Shown: positions 8,890-18,224, counted from the stretch's first letter. The stretch is 64,000 nt of DNA from Candidatus Fermentibacterota bacterium (GCA_014728175.1 WJMA01000036.1:47765-111764), one strand, 5' to 3'. The notes: generated from the sequence alone by a model not told the origin. A program made the numbers and translations.

Positions 8890-9927
8890 TCAGGAAAGTA
8901 GCAGCTTGCGGTACCGGTAGAGGTCCTCGAGTATGATACCCGCTCCCAGAACGGTGCACGATAGGGGATTGTCCGATATGCGTATGGGCAAGCCGGTCTC
9001 GCTCATCAAGAGCCGGTCGATACCTCTCAGCGCGGACCCTCCTCCGGTAAGGACTATACCTCTCTCCACTATATCGCTGGCCAGCTCCGGAGGGGTGCGC
9101 TCCAACCCGTGCCTTATGGCCTCTGTCACCGCGGCCACGGTCTCCTTGAGGGCCAGCCTGATGTCCGTGGATCTGATGGGATAAGTCTTGGGAATCCCGT
9201 TTACGAAATCCAGGCCGCTGACGTCCATCACCTCGTCATCTTCCTCCAGTACGGTCCCCAGGGCGATCTTCACCTTCTCCGCCGTTCTCTCTCCGACCAG
9301 CAGGCTGTAGTGCTTCTTGAGGTAACCGGCTATGGCATCGTCCATCTCGTCTCCGCCTACCCTTATGGAGTTGTTGGCCGCGATCGAGGACAGGCTTATT
9401 ACCGCTACCTCGGTGGTCCCGCCTCCGATGTCCACGATCATGTTGCCGCTGGCGGCGGCCACCGGCAGGCCGACCCCCACCGCGGCCGCGAGCGGCTCGG
9501 GTATCAGGAACACGTCCCGGGCCCCGGCCCTTTCCAGGGCGTTCCTGACCGCGGTTATCTCCACCTCGGTGATTCCGCTGGGAACGCACACCAGTATTCT
9601 GGGCCGCATCGCGAAACGGGTGGGCTGCGCTTTCTCGAAGAAGGTCCTCAACATGGCCATGGTTGCAGTGGCATTGGTTATGACGCCATCCTGGAGAGGC
9701 TGTACGGCATCGACGCGGGCGCCCGTCCTTCCCAGCATCATCTTGGCCTTCCGGCCCACCGCGACCACGTCGTTGGTCTCCTTTTCCACCGTCACCACGC
9801 TGGGCTCCTCCAGGACTATTCCCCTGCCTTCCGCGTAAACAAGGGTGTTGGCGGTTCCCAGATCGATGGCCATAGAGGTGGAGAAAAAGGGCTTACGCTT
9901 CCCCCTGAGGAGACTGAGTATCCCCAT
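8890..9927 (-). CDS. mreB: Rod-shape-determining actin MreB
   Basis: This bacterial actin directs side-wall synthesis. It has the phosphate-1 loop AIDLGTANTLVY, the phosphate-2 region MIVDIGGGTTEVAVIS, and the late GIVLTGGGSALRGID adenosine motif. The ATG at 9927 is preferred: GGGGGT lies 9 bases upstream, and the encoded MGILSLLRGK start matches MreB proteins. An in-frame TTG at 9972 would put translation inside the candidate -10 box. With this start the protein has 345 residues, the normal size. It is the first gene of the mreBCD-mrdA-rodA run. Confidence 0.96.
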   Translation of the reverse strand: MGILSLLRGKRKPFFSTSMAIDLGTANTLVYAEGRGIVLEEPSVVTVEKETNDVVAVGRKAKMMLGRTGARVDAVQPLQDGVITNATATMAMLRTFFEKAQPTRFAMRPRILVCVPSGITEVEITAVRNALERAGARDVFLIPEPLAAAVGVGLPVAAASGNMIVDIGGGTTEVAVISLSSIAANNSIRVGGDEMDDAIAGYLKKHYSLLVGERTAEKVKIALGTVLEEDDEVMDVSGLDFVNGIPKTYPIRSTDIRLALKETVAAVTEAIRHGLERTPPELASDIVERGIVLTGGGSALRGIDRLLMSETGLPIRISDNPLSCTVLGAGIILEDLYRYRKLLLS

Positions 9928-9962
9928 GCTATTCTGACCCCCAATAAAAATGGTGCCCGGGT

Positions 9963-9991
9963 TGCATAGCAAAGTGGGTTCGCTGCGTCAA
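9963..9991 (-). promoter_or_regulatory. Candidate sigma-70-type promoter for mreBCD-mrdA-rodA
   Basis: On the minus strand TTGACG (9991-9986) is followed after 17 bases by TATGCA (9968-9963). The mreB ATG is 36 bases further on. The -35 box is near consensus and the spacing ideal; the -10 box is weaker, matching chiefly at its first bases. This is a sequence match only. Confidence 0.45.
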
Positions 9992-10049
9992 CTACCTCTT
10001 CTGGCTAAGGGGCATAGGTTTAGGAAGGGAGGAAGTAGATGTTAACTGG

Positions 10050-10853
10050 TCATTCGGTACCGGCAGGCCAACCGGGCTCCCAGAACGGCCCTCCGCTCAG
10101 GGTATCGATCTCTACCGGTACCCGCAGGGTCCACAGCTCATCCCAGGACTCCGTCGGAGACCTTATCTCGCGAATCTCGACCACCCATCTACCGTCCGGG
10201 GTCTCCATGGCCCATCCCGAGGGCCAGGCCTCGTACTCGTCGCCGGGGCTTGCCGATAGTACCTGCAGCCTTCCTCCCTCCCAGAAAACGGCCTCCGGGA
10301 AAAGGTCGGCCGGGCCCATACCCACCCGGAGTCGCCCGACGGTGCTCGAACCGGCTGCGGCCAGCTCCCACTGAATGGGATGGATGCTGTCCGGGTAGGC
10401 CCCGTTAACAATTTCCTCCGGTTCGGTGCGCAGAGGGAAGCCGGTTCGAAGCAGGAAAACCGCGTCCCGGGCCTTTATCCTTCCCGGGCCCAGGGGAACC
10501 CCGTCCGCGACGAAGATGGCCTCCTCCCGTCCGGGATAGTAAACGAGGGTGCCCGACGAATCACAACTAAGCGACAGGAAGGGCTTTCCGGCCGGATCGT
10601 ACACGTCGGCCCTCAGCTTACCCCGCGACCGCGAGCCCCACAGGACGAAAGGGCCCTCCGCGACCAGGTTGGCTCCGTCGGATACCAGCCTGCCGGTTAT
10701 CTGGAATTCCGTGGTCCGTCCCCAGTGGGCTCGGGTCCGAGCGGAGTACATGGTGGCCAGATGCACAACTCTCTCCGGCCTAAGGGTAGGCCTTCCACAA
10801 CAGCACAGCAGAAGAAGCGGCAGCGGCCATGCACGGCGGCGTATCCGGTTCAT
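10050..10853 (-). CDS. Predicted lipoprotein, LolB/DUF4292-like beta-rich fold
   Basis: A 267-residue protein that starts with a basic n-region, a leucine-rich core and LLCCCGRP, which can serve as a lipobox, so membrane anchoring by lgt is likely. The body alternates short beta-type strands and has the layout of LolB-like or DUF4292 domains: an early segment around a VLWGSRSRGKLRADVYD stretch and repeated GxP turns. That family call is by overall feel, not by a diagnostic motif. It lies just after a 70-residue coiled-coil gene and a PHP gene on the same strand, with only short gaps, so the three are likely cotranscribed. Confidence 0.7.
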   Translation of the reverse strand: MNRIRRRAWPLPLLLLCCCGRPTLRPERVVHLATMYSARTRAHWGRTTEFQITGRLVSDGANLVAEGPFVLWGSRSRGKLRADVYDPAGKPFLSLSCDSSGTLVYYPGREEAIFVADGVPLGPGRIKARDAVFLLRTGFPLRTEPEEIVNGAYPDSIHPIQWELAAAGSSTVGRLRVGMGPADLFPEAVFWEGGRLQVLSASPGDEYEAWPSGWAMETPDGRWVVEIREIRSPTESWDELWTLRVPVEIDTLSGGPFWEPGWPAGTE

Positions 10854-10857
10854 CCGA

Positions 10858-11070
10858 TCAGGATCCGGATTCCACCTCGTACTTCTCCTCCAGGTCTACC
10901 AGGCGGCGCTCTATCCGCAGCTCCTTGAGGTATTTGTCTTTCCGGGCTTCCAAGGCCTTGTTACCGGGGACCTTCTCCAACAGGGAGTCTATCATCTTCA
11001 GGGCCCTCTCCCTGTTTCCGTCCTTCGCTGTCTTGTCTATCTTCCTTATCAGCTCGCTCAGCTTGGCCAT
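10858..11070 (-). CDS. Small charged helical protein, unknown function
   Basis: A 70-residue, highly charged and helical protein (LIRKIDKTAKDGNRERALKM and later LKELRIERRLVDLEEKYEV). The first half resembles a single TPR-type helical hairpin, the second a short coiled coil. It sits 4 bases from both the PHP gene upstream and the lipoprotein gene downstream, which supports it being a real gene in that operon. I do not recognise a family. Confidence 0.65.
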   Translation of the reverse strand: MAKLSELIRKIDKTAKDGNRERALKMIDSLLEKVPGNKALEARKDKYLKELRIERRLVDLEEKYEVESGS

Positions 11071-11074
11071 TTAC

Positions 11075-11959
11075 CTATCCTTTCCCGGGCAATGTCAGCC
11101 CGCAGGCTGCCAGAAACCTTTCCACATCTTTCGCGTCAACATGAAAACCACTCTCTTCTCCACCAAGGGGCACGCTGCTCATTCTATTTCCATGGTAATC
11201 GGTTCCCCCGGTCACCATAAGGTCCAACTCTTCGCACATCGTCAACAGGAAATCCCGGAGTTCGGCCGAATGGGTTGGATAGTACACCTCAAGCCCGGCC
11301 AGACCGTCGTCCACCAGGGATTCCACCAGGGCTCTAAGCTCTCTGTGAGACTTGCCCAGAAGCCCGGGATGAGCGAGCACCGGAAGGCCGTTCTGGCTCC
11401 TTATCACCCCTATCGACCGGTCAACCGAAAGGCGCTTCCTCTCGAAATACGCGGGCCTCTCCCGGGCCAGGTACCTCTCGAACGCCTCCTTCTCGCTGCT
11501 CACCAACCCCTCCCTGAGCATGGCTTTCGCTATGTGTGGACGGCCGAGCACCGGCTTGCTCTCTATGCGCTCTATGCTGCCGGGGCTCAGGCCCACTCCC
11601 AGGCTGGAGAGCCTGACCAGTATCTTGCGATTCCTCTCCCGCCTGCCATCCTGAACCATTGCCAGGGCTTTCTGCAACTCATTCTGCGGGTCTACGAGCT
11701 CCCGGGGGGAGGAGTGGGGGAAGTATCCCAGAAGGTGTGACGTGCCGCCGTCACGCAGGTCGATGCTCAGCTCTATTCCCAGTACCAGGCGGACGCCCAG
11801 GGGCCCGGCTGCCTTCGCTGCCCCGGGAAGCCCGCCCATGGTGTCATGATCGCACATTCCCAGCACGGAAAGGCCTTTTCTGTTCGATATCTCGACCAGC
11901 TCCGCCGGGGTGTGCTCACCGTCCGACGCGGTGCTGTGCACATGCAGATCAACGAGCAT
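11075..11959 (-). CDS. PHP-domain phosphoesterase (RNase AM / nucleoside bisphosphate phosphatase type)
   Basis: From the ATG at 11959 the protein starts MLVDLHVHSTASDG, the first metal motif of PHP phosphoesterases. CDHDTMGG, a Gly-Ile-Glu segment (LGIELSID), LAHPG and the late TGGTDYHG supply the other metal ligands. This order and the 294-residue length match the YciV/RNase AM group, which hydrolyses 3',5'-nucleoside bisphosphates and trims RNA 5' ends. The frame remains open upstream to 12193 but that part overlaps the divergent gene and looks noncoding. It heads a short operon with the two genes downstream. Confidence 0.9.
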   Translation of the reverse strand: MLVDLHVHSTASDGEHTPAELVEISNRKGLSVLGMCDHDTMGGLPGAAKAAGPLGVRLVLGIELSIDLRDGGTSHLLGYFPHSSPRELVDPQNELQKALAMVQDGRRERNRKILVRLSSLGVGLSPGSIERIESKPVLGRPHIAKAMLREGLVSSEKEAFERYLARERPAYFERKRLSVDRSIGVIRSQNGLPVLAHPGLLGKSHRELRALVESLVDDGLAGLEVYYPTHSAELRDFLLTMCEELDLMVTGGTDYHGNRMSSVPLGGEESGFHVDAKDVERFLAACGLTLPGKG

Positions 11960-12065
11960 ACGATCCTCCCGATCCAGCGGAATATTATCCGCCCCCGGTG
12001 GCTGCGCAAACCATTCGGGAAACGGCCCCTGGACAAGGGACGCCCGTAAGGAGAGTTTTAAAGCC

Positions 12066-13028
12066 ATGGAACGCCTCATTCCCGACCAGGTAACGGCTGC
12101 GGCCTGCAGATGGCTGCTCGACGGTGCGGCGGAGGGGCGGTACCGGGGTCCGCGGCCACCCCTGGACCATGAGCTTGCGCCACTGCTCTCCACCGAGACC
12201 GGGAGGCCCAGGCTCGGCCTGTCCAGCGCCGCCGCCTGGACCAGGATCCATCAGACCATGGCCCCCGCTCTGAGAAGACTGGACAGGGCGGGAGTACACG
12301 TATGGGCCATAAAGGGCTACGACCTCGCCCTGAGCGTTTATCCCCGTCCCGGATCCCGCCCCATGCGGGACGCCGACCTAATGGTACGAACCGAGGATCT
12401 GCCGGTGGTCAGGAACGTGCTCAAGACCCTGGGGTGGAGCGAAGCGAGCCCCGGTGACGGGTTGCTCTACTCCGGCATCGTGGCCGAGTGCAAGTACCAA
12501 AAGGGCTCGGTACTGGTGGAGACCCATACCCATCCCTTCTACTACCCGGCGCTCTACCCGGGAAGACTTCCCCCGGACCTTCTGGAGGACGGCAGAAGTT
12601 TGGGACCGGGCCTGAGGGGCCTCAATTGGCGGTACGCCATGCTGATCGTTGCCGTTCACGCCCTGACCAGCCCACCCCTCAGAGCCGTATGGTGGACCGA
12701 TCTGGCCCTTCTAAGCGCGACGGTCGACGAGAGTGTAGGCTGGGCCGGCTTCTCGTTCTGGGCCTGCAACAGCGGCTTGGGCCCCGGCGTAGGCCGGCTT
12801 CTGCAAACCCTTCGCCGTCGGACCGGCGCCCCCGTCCCCCGGCGGGTGATCGACGTTCTGCTGGCAGCCCCGGACAGGTCCGTCGTGTTGAGCAGCATCA
12901 GAAAGGGAGGCGGCAGGCCCACCCTGAGAAACGTCCTCGCCCTACGGGGTTGGCGAAAGCTCTCGTTTGCAGTATGCACAATCTTTCGGGTATTTGGCTC
13001 CAGGCCACCATTGACCGGGAGCCGCTGA
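12066..13028 (+). CDS. Nucleotidyltransferase-family protein (NTP_transf_5-like)
   Basis: A 320-residue protein that contains AIKGYDLALSVYP followed by SRPMRDADLMV, the pattern of the uncharacterised nucleotidyltransferase family with an acidic DxD pair (here DAD). The rest is helical and Arg-rich. The ATG at 12066 was chosen because earlier in-frame starts overlap the divergent PHP gene. It reads away from that PHP gene and is followed after 18 bases by the HD-domain gene, so the two are probably an operon. The real substrate is unknown; members of this family often sit near surface polysaccharide or maturation genes, which I do not see here. Confidence 0.72.
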   Translation: MERLIPDQVTAAACRWLLDGAAEGRYRGPRPPLDHELAPLLSTETGRPRLGLSSAAAWTRIHQTMAPALRRLDRAGVHVWAIKGYDLALSVYPRPGSRPMRDADLMVRTEDLPVVRNVLKTLGWSEASPGDGLLYSGIVAECKYQKGSVLVETHTHPFYYPALYPGRLPPDLLEDGRSLGPGLRGLNWRYAMLIVAVHALTSPPLRAVWWTDLALLSATVDESVGWAGFSFWACNSGLGPGVGRLLQTLRRRTGAPVPRRVIDVLLAAPDRSVVLSSIRKGGGRPTLRNVLALRGWRKLSFAVCTIFRVFGSRPPLTGSR

Positions 13029-13046
13029 CTGAAAGGCTTTAGGTCC

Positions 13047-14372
13047 ATGTCCAGGAAGGTGATGTACGTCAGGGACCCGGTGTTGGGAAGCGTCAAGCTC
13101 TCCCCCCTCCAGGAAGAGCTTCTCAAGACGGTCGAGGTCCAGCGTCTGAGCTTCATCCATCAGCTGGGCACCACCTTCCAGTGCTATCCGGGGGCCCACG
13201 GCATGCGTCTGTCCCACGCCATCGGGGTTTCTCACCTGGCGGGGAGAATAGCCCGTAAGACCCTTCCGGAGTTGGAGGGAATAGACGAGCAAAGGCTTAA
13301 GCGTTGGATAGACCTCCTGGAGTCGGCGGGCATGCTTCACGACATCGGTCACATGCCCTGGTCACACACCCTGGAGCCCCTCTACACGGAGCTGACCGGC
13401 CGCAACCACATGGACCTGGTAGCCGGCCTGGTAACGGGCGAGGAAAGCCTGGGCATACAGGGCTGCGGGAGGATACCGACGATTCTCTCCGATCACGGCA
13501 TCGATCCCCGGGAGGTGGCCGACCTCATCTGCAGCCGCTTCGACGGCCCTCCCTTCCTGCAGCAGATGATCTTCGGCGAGGTGGACGCGGACATGCTCGA
13601 TTACCTCCAGCGCGACTTCCACTTCACCGGAGTAGCCTTCGGCCACATCGAGGTGGACAGAATCGTAAGCACCATGACCGTGAGAGACGACCGGCTGGTA
13701 TTCCTGGAAAAGGCCCTGGACGCGGTCCGTGATTTCCTGCACGCCAGGATGCAGATGTACTCCAGCGTCTACCTGCACAAGAAGACCAGGATAGTGGACC
13801 AGATGCTCCTCAGAGCCTCCAGAAGGAGCGCTGCCGAGCTGGGCGAGCTGGAAGGTTTTCACAGGATGACCGACGACGAGCTGTTGAGCTTCCTGGTGAA
13901 CGAGTCCTCCGACCCCTGGGTGAGGGAGATGGGCTGGCGGATAAAGTACCGTCAGGGGCTCTTCTCCCGGGTATTCAGGATCGACGCCCCCACCCTGACA
14001 GAGACGGAGAAGAGATTCCTGGGCAGCATCACCGGAGGAGGAAACCTCCCGGAGGTGGTAGACGACCTGGAGAGGCAGGTCTCCGAGGCGGCGGGTATCG
14101 ACCCCCGATACCTGATCGTCGACCTCCCGCTGGAGGCGGTGAGGGCCTCGGAGGAGCGCTTTGAAAGGATAGACATACGCTTCGTCGATTCCAAGGGCAA
14201 AATGGTCGGGCTGGAGAAGATCGATCCGGTTTTCGCCGATTACCTCGGCGCCGCGGCCCCCAACCGGAGCCTGATGACGCTCAGCTGCGCGCCAGAGCAT
14301 AAACCCGCGGTCAGGAATGCCTGCGCCAAAGTGTTCAGCGACGTCGCCCTACCACTGTTTACGAAGGACTAG
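13047..14372 (+). CDS. HD-domain phosphohydrolase, dGTPase/SAMHD1-like
   Basis: A 441-residue protein with an HD fold: RLSHAIGVSHLAGRIA (first His), GMLHDIGHMPWSH (HD pair with the extra His of the SAMHD1-like group) and the later VDADMLDYLQRD (closing Asp). A long helical C-terminal half follows. This matches the archaeal/bacterial SAMHD1-like HD family, often annotated as dNTP triphosphohydrolase-related, though only some members have been tested. It ends 4 bases inside the convergent ankyrin gene. Confidence 0.88.
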   Translation: MSRKVMYVRDPVLGSVKLSPLQEELLKTVEVQRLSFIHQLGTTFQCYPGAHGMRLSHAIGVSHLAGRIARKTLPELEGIDEQRLKRWIDLLESAGMLHDIGHMPWSHTLEPLYTELTGRNHMDLVAGLVTGEESLGIQGCGRIPTILSDHGIDPREVADLICSRFDGPPFLQQMIFGEVDADMLDYLQRDFHFTGVAFGHIEVDRIVSTMTVRDDRLVFLEKALDAVRDFLHARMQMYSSVYLHKKTRIVDQMLLRASRRSAAELGELEGFHRMTDDELLSFLVNESSDPWVREMGWRIKYRQGLFSRVFRIDAPTLTETEKRFLGSITGGGNLPEVVDDLERQVSEAAGIDPRYLIVDLPLEAVRASEERFERIDIRFVDSKGKMVGLEKIDPVFADYLGAAAPNRSLMTLSCAPEHKPAVRNACAKVFSDVALPLFTKD

Positions 14373-15181
14373 CGCTCTCCGTCCAGCTCCAGCGCTCCGG
14401 TGACCTTCCCGCAGTTCCCGCAGGTGAAGCCCAGGTGCTCCCACATTCCAATGGACACGTACCATCTGACCTTGTCGTGGCCGGGACGGCTCATGGGGCT
14501 TCCGCACTCCGGGCACTCCCAGTCGACGTCTCTAAGGCCGCGGTGTTCCTCCAGAGCAGCCTCCAGCTTCCATACGTAGCCCTTGAACCCCTTCTTGGCG
14601 GCTATGTCTCTGGAAGTCTGGGAGGCGGCGTTTCTGGCGTAGACTATGGCCCCGTTCTTGATGAGGAGATCGATAAGTGAGCTGCGACCGGGTTCCATCG
14701 CGGCGTAGTGCAGGGGCGTGTTCCCGGTCTCGTCCTCGGCGTTAACGTCGGCACCGCTCTCTATGAGCAACTTGGATACCGCCACCGTTCCGTTGTCCAC
14801 TGCCATGTGGAGGGCGGTGACTCCGCCGCTGGAGGAGGAGTCGGGCGAGGCCCCGGCCTCCAGCAAAGCTTCCACCAGCTGGGGACAGTCGGACTTGGCC
14901 GCCAATTGCAGCGCGGTCTCGTCCTTGGGACCGATGGCCACGTTAACGTCTCCCCCGGAGGCGATTACGTTCTGTACTATCCTGGACAGCTTCTCGCGGG
15001 GTATCTGCTGCAAGTCTATCACCCTCTCCACGAGAAGCTCCAGTATGCTCTTCCCGGTATCCTTGTCCACCGAGGAGGATTTGACGCCGTGCTTGGAGAG
15101 CGATACCAGAGAGCTCCAGTCGGGCGGCGAATCCTTCAACCGGGATATGAACTTCTTAGTAGAGCTGGAGAAGAGGGCCAA
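14369..15181 (-). CDS. Ankyrin-repeat protein with C-terminal zinc ribbon
   Basis: Translation from TTG at 15181 gives 270 residues. This start has GGAGG five bases upstream, whereas the longer open frame to 15262 begins with an atypical Pro/Gly/Arg-rich stretch. After about 70 helical residues come three to four ankyrin repeats, with TALQLAAKSDCPQLVEALLE, TALHMAVDNG and TPLHYAAMEPG as landmarks. The C-terminus holds two Cys pairs, ECPECGS and TCGNCGK, spaced about 40 residues, which can bind one zinc. Ankyrin repeats mediate protein binding; the partner is unknown. It converges on the HD gene with a 4-base overlap. Confidence 0.83.
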   Translation of the reverse strand: MALFSSSTKKFISRLKDSPPDWSSLVSLSKHGVKSSSVDKDTGKSILELLVERVIDLQQIPREKLSRIVQNVIASGGDVNVAIGPKDETALQLAAKSDCPQLVEALLEAGASPDSSSSGGVTALHMAVDNGTVAVSKLLIESGADVNAEDETGNTPLHYAAMEPGRSSLIDLLIKNGAIVYARNAASQTSRDIAAKKGFKGYVWKLEAALEEHRGLRDVDWECPECGSPMSRPGHDKVRWYVSIGMWEHLGFTCGNCGKVTGALELDGER

Positions 15182-15318
15182 TCGAGCCTCCGTCCAATGT
15201 GTGCGCGTCCGCCCCGATCCGGTGCAACCTGGAGTGCTAGGTAGCGGACGTCCGCAGATCACGGACAGCGGAAATATATGAAGGCCCCCGGCGCTTTACC
15301 ATACCCGCCGGGCAATCC

Positions 15319-16011
15319 TTACAACTCTTCCATCATCCGCTGCCACGTAACCTCTTTGATGCCTTCTATCTGAACAATTTTCTCCACGAAAGACACCGTG
15401 CTCCTTCGACCCCTCATGCGAAGATGGAGAAGAAGCTTGCTCTCCGAGTCGCAGATCGATACCTCCGTCTCGATCTCGGTTATGGATATCCGTTCCTTGT
15501 CGGCGATGGCTTCACATCGGTCCAGGACCACGGCGGGGTCGGTACCCTCCAGGGTTATCAGGATGTCTCGGTGCACCAGGGCCGGGATCCATCGCTCGGC
15601 GAAATCCAGGAGGGTGAGCACCACGACAGTCAGGACCACGGCGACCGCACCCACCGCGTACATGCCGAGGGCGGCGACGATTCCCAAAACCGCGACCAAC
15701 CATATGCAGGCGGCCGTGGTAAGCCCTCTGACCAGATTGCTGGTCTTCATTATGGCTCCGGCTCCCAGGAAGCCTATACCGGTTACCACTCCGGCTATCA
15801 CCCTGGTAACGTCCATCCATCGCGGATCTATGCTTTCCGAGCAGCCTCTGACCAGCATGATCCCGGAGATGGTAACCACGCAGGCGGCGATGCTGACCAG
15901 CATGTGTGTTCTCAGCCCCGCGGGGCGTCCGTGCATCTGACGTTCCATGCCCACCAGGCCGCCCAGCAGGGCGGAGAACAGCAAGCGGGCGATCCAGGCT
16001 TCCACGCTCAT
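15319..16011 (-). CDS. MgtC/SapB-family membrane protein
   Basis: A 230-residue MgtC-type protein: N-terminal helices with LLGGLVGMERQMHGRPAGLR, then TGIGFLGAGAIMK and GLTTAACIWLVAVLG, which are the family signature. A soluble C-terminal ACT-like domain of about 80 residues follows. The ATG at 16011 has AAGGAG five bases upstream, and the stop codon of the sensor gene lies inside that site, so the genes are translationally coupled. MgtC proteins support growth at low magnesium and dampen ATP synthase or phosphate responses in some pathogens; the role here is inferred only from family. Confidence 0.92.
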   Translation of the reverse strand: MSVEAWIARLLFSALLGGLVGMERQMHGRPAGLRTHMLVSIAACVVTISGIMLVRGCSESIDPRWMDVTRVIAGVVTGIGFLGAGAIMKTSNLVRGLTTAACIWLVAVLGIVAALGMYAVGAVAVVLTVVVLTLLDFAERWIPALVHRDILITLEGTDPAVVLDRCEAIADKERISITEIETEVSICDSESKLLLHLRMRGRRSTVSFVEKIVQIEGIKEVTWQRMMEEL

Positions 16012-16013
16012 AT

Positions 16014-18224
16014 CTACTCCTTGGCTCTCGATGCCAGCAGCTCCAGGACCTTTCTGGCCAGGGTCTCGGGAAGGTAGGGCTTTCTGAGGAATCCCGAGCC
16101 CAGGACCTCGATCTCGGAGTCCGAAAGGATCGGTGACTCGTAGCCGCTGGTCAGAAGTATCGACATGCTCGGCCACCTCTGGTGACAGATTCGTGCCACC
16201 TCTGGGGAAGGGGTGCCGGACATGTTCATGTCCAGAATCAAGACCTCGAATCTCTCGTGCTCGAATACGGCCAGAGCCTCGTCGCCGCTTCCCGCTCCCG
16301 CCACCCGGAAGCCGTAGTGCTCCAGAATCTGCTTGGTGGTCTCCCTGACCAGGGGCTCCTCCTCTGCGACCAGCACGGAGACCCCCTCGCCGCTTAGCTC
16401 TTCCGCCCTTCTCTCCACGCGTTCCTCGACCGCCCTCTCAGCGGCGCGAAGAAGAACGTACAAAGTGGTACTCACTCTCTTCCGGTGTACGACTATTCGC
16501 CCCTTCTGGGCTGCTACCGCCTGGTAGACGGAGGCCATGCTGGCCCCGTAAGCCTCCTCTATCCTGGTGGGGTCCGTATCCGGCGACTCCAGGAGCTCGT
16601 GCAAACCGGGGGGGATGATGGTGCCGTCATCGAACCCTATGCATATCGAGGGCAGAACGCTGAGGGTGCCCGATTCGCGGGAGAACCTGGGATCCATCTC
16701 CGGCTCCCGCACGCTCTCCATGGTAATGTTGACCCTTCCCTTGCCCTCGGTACTCTCGCTGGAACGCAGGGCAAGACCGTAGAAGATCTGCCGCAGCAGG
16801 TACCTGTCCGCTATCATTAGCGGGAGATCCCGAGGGATTTCCACCTCCAGGGTCATCGAGGACGGAAGCACGCTGCGGAGAGCCTCCGATATCTCCTCCA
16901 TCTCCTCGGAGGGATCCAGGGGCCGATGCTCGCCCTCCTTCATCCGGGCCGCCTGCAGCAGCTCGTCGCCTATGGAGGTGGCCCGCTCTGCGGCCTTGAG
17001 TATGGCGGAGTACCTCTGCGATTCGGGGCTGCCCTTGTCGTGCATGACCTGGCCCAGCGATGCCGCGCCCACTATCCCGGCCAACAGGTTGTTCAGATCG
17101 TGAGCAAAGCCCCTGACCACAGTGGCTAACACGGAGAGGCTGCTGGCGGTCATCTTCTTCTTCATCAGCTTGCTGCGTTCCTCCCGGGAGGCCAGAAGCT
17201 CGGTTATGTCGTCCACCGCCAGGCAGTACATGTCCTCGGATTCCTCCGTCTTCACGGCGAACAGTGAAAGCAGGACGGTAAGTTTGCTGCCATCGCAATG
17301 GGTTATCTCCCATTCATCCCTCTCCACCGAGTCGCTGCGGTCCAGAACCTTCTTCTGCTCGGGGTCGAAGCAGGGCAGGCTGCGCAAGGGGCTGCCCCTG
17401 GACTCGCGCGGCGACAGCTCCAGGATCTCCCTGGCCAGGCGGTTGGCGTACATGATTCTCCGCTCCGAGTCCAGCAGCATCAACCCCGTATTTTCGTTGC
17501 CGACGATCAACTGACGGAGCATCTCCGGATACTGCGGTTCGGTCTCCTGACCTTCCCTCTCCAGACCTCTGTCGTCGAACTCCCTGAACTCCTGCAGCCT
17601 ACGTCTGCGGGCGAGGTGTATAACGAACACCGTGGGAAAAACGATAAGAAGAACCACCAGGAAGACCTTGAGCACCAGGCCGTACTTGAACCAACTCAGC
17701 CACTCCTCCTCGTAGGAGGTCGGCAGGCGGGCGGTGGCCACCGCCCGCGGCTCGCCGCCGGCAGCCAGCACGGGCAGGCCGACCCTACGGTACTTCGTGC
17801 CGTCGGTCTGCAGCTCGGCCCAGGCCGAGGCTCCGCTTTCCAGGGCCAGGGCGGCCAGCGAGTCGTCCGGGGCCGGTACGCCCGGATCCAACGGATTACC
17901 TTCCTCATATACGGCTATCCGAACCTCGTTTACGGGCAGCAGGGCAGCAACCTGCTCGGTCGGCCGGTAGTAAACCCAACCCTCCCTCGTCTCCGTCCTG
18001 CGCAGCAGAGCGCACTCCCCGGAGTCGGGCGCCATCCGGGCCAGCCGCATAAGGCTGCTCTCAGCCTCATCCTTGCCGAGCCGTCCCAGCTTGTTCTTGA
18101 ACTCCTCCAAGTAGACCTGCTCCAACAGGAAGGAAGCGACAACCACCACCAGCGCGGCCAGGTATGGTAGCAGAACCCTCTTGTGCTCTCTGGACAAGTT
18201 AAAACGAAGATTCAAGCTCCCCAT
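16014..18224 (-). CDS. Hybrid sensor protein: membrane sensor, PAS, degenerate kinase domain, receiver
   Basis: A 736-residue protein. Two membrane helices (about 18-36 and 182-204) flank an extracytoplasmic sensor of some 145 residues. A PAS domain (about 235-345), a His-containing dimerisation helix (AHDLNNLL, His375), an ATPase-like region (460-595) and a receiver domain (616-735) follow. In the receiver the acidic pair (620-622), Asp665 and Lys715 are present. In the ATPase region the N box carries Arg487 where the catalytic Asn belongs, the DxGxG loop reads FDDGTIIPP, and no GxG lid is visible (AYGASMASVYQ). The fold is that of NtrB-type kinases but ATP binding is doubtful. It is followed directly by mgtC. 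GGAGG lies only one base before the ATG, an unusually short gap. Confidence 0.85.
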   Translation of the reverse strand: MGSLNLRFNLSREHKRVLLPYLAALVVVVASFLLEQVYLEEFKNKLGRLGKDEAESSLMRLARMAPDSGECALLRRTETREGWVYYRPTEQVAALLPVNEVRIAVYEEGNPLDPGVPAPDDSLAALALESGASAWAELQTDGTKYRRVGLPVLAAGGEPRAVATARLPTSYEEEWLSWFKYGLVLKVFLVVLLIVFPTVFVIHLARRRRLQEFREFDDRGLEREGQETEPQYPEMLRQLIVGNENTGLMLLDSERRIMYANRLAREILELSPRESRGSPLRSLPCFDPEQKKVLDRSDSVERDEWEITHCDGSKLTVLLSLFAVKTEESEDMYCLAVDDITELLASREERSKLMKKKMTASSLSVLATVVRGFAHDLNNLLAGIVGAASLGQVMHDKGSPESQRYSAILKAAERATSIGDELLQAARMKEGEHRPLDPSEEMEEISEALRSVLPSSMTLEVEIPRDLPLMIADRYLLRQIFYGLALRSSESTEGKGRVNITMESVREPEMDPRFSRESGTLSVLPSICIGFDDGTIIPPGLHELLESPDTDPTRIEEAYGASMASVYQAVAAQKGRIVVHRKRVSTTLYVLLRAAERAVEERVERRAEELSGEGVSVLVAEEEPLVRETTKQILEHYGFRVAGAGSGDEALAVFEHERFEVLILDMNMSGTPSPEVARICHQRWPSMSILLTSGYESPILSDSEIEVLGSGFLRKPYLPETLARKVLELLASRAKE

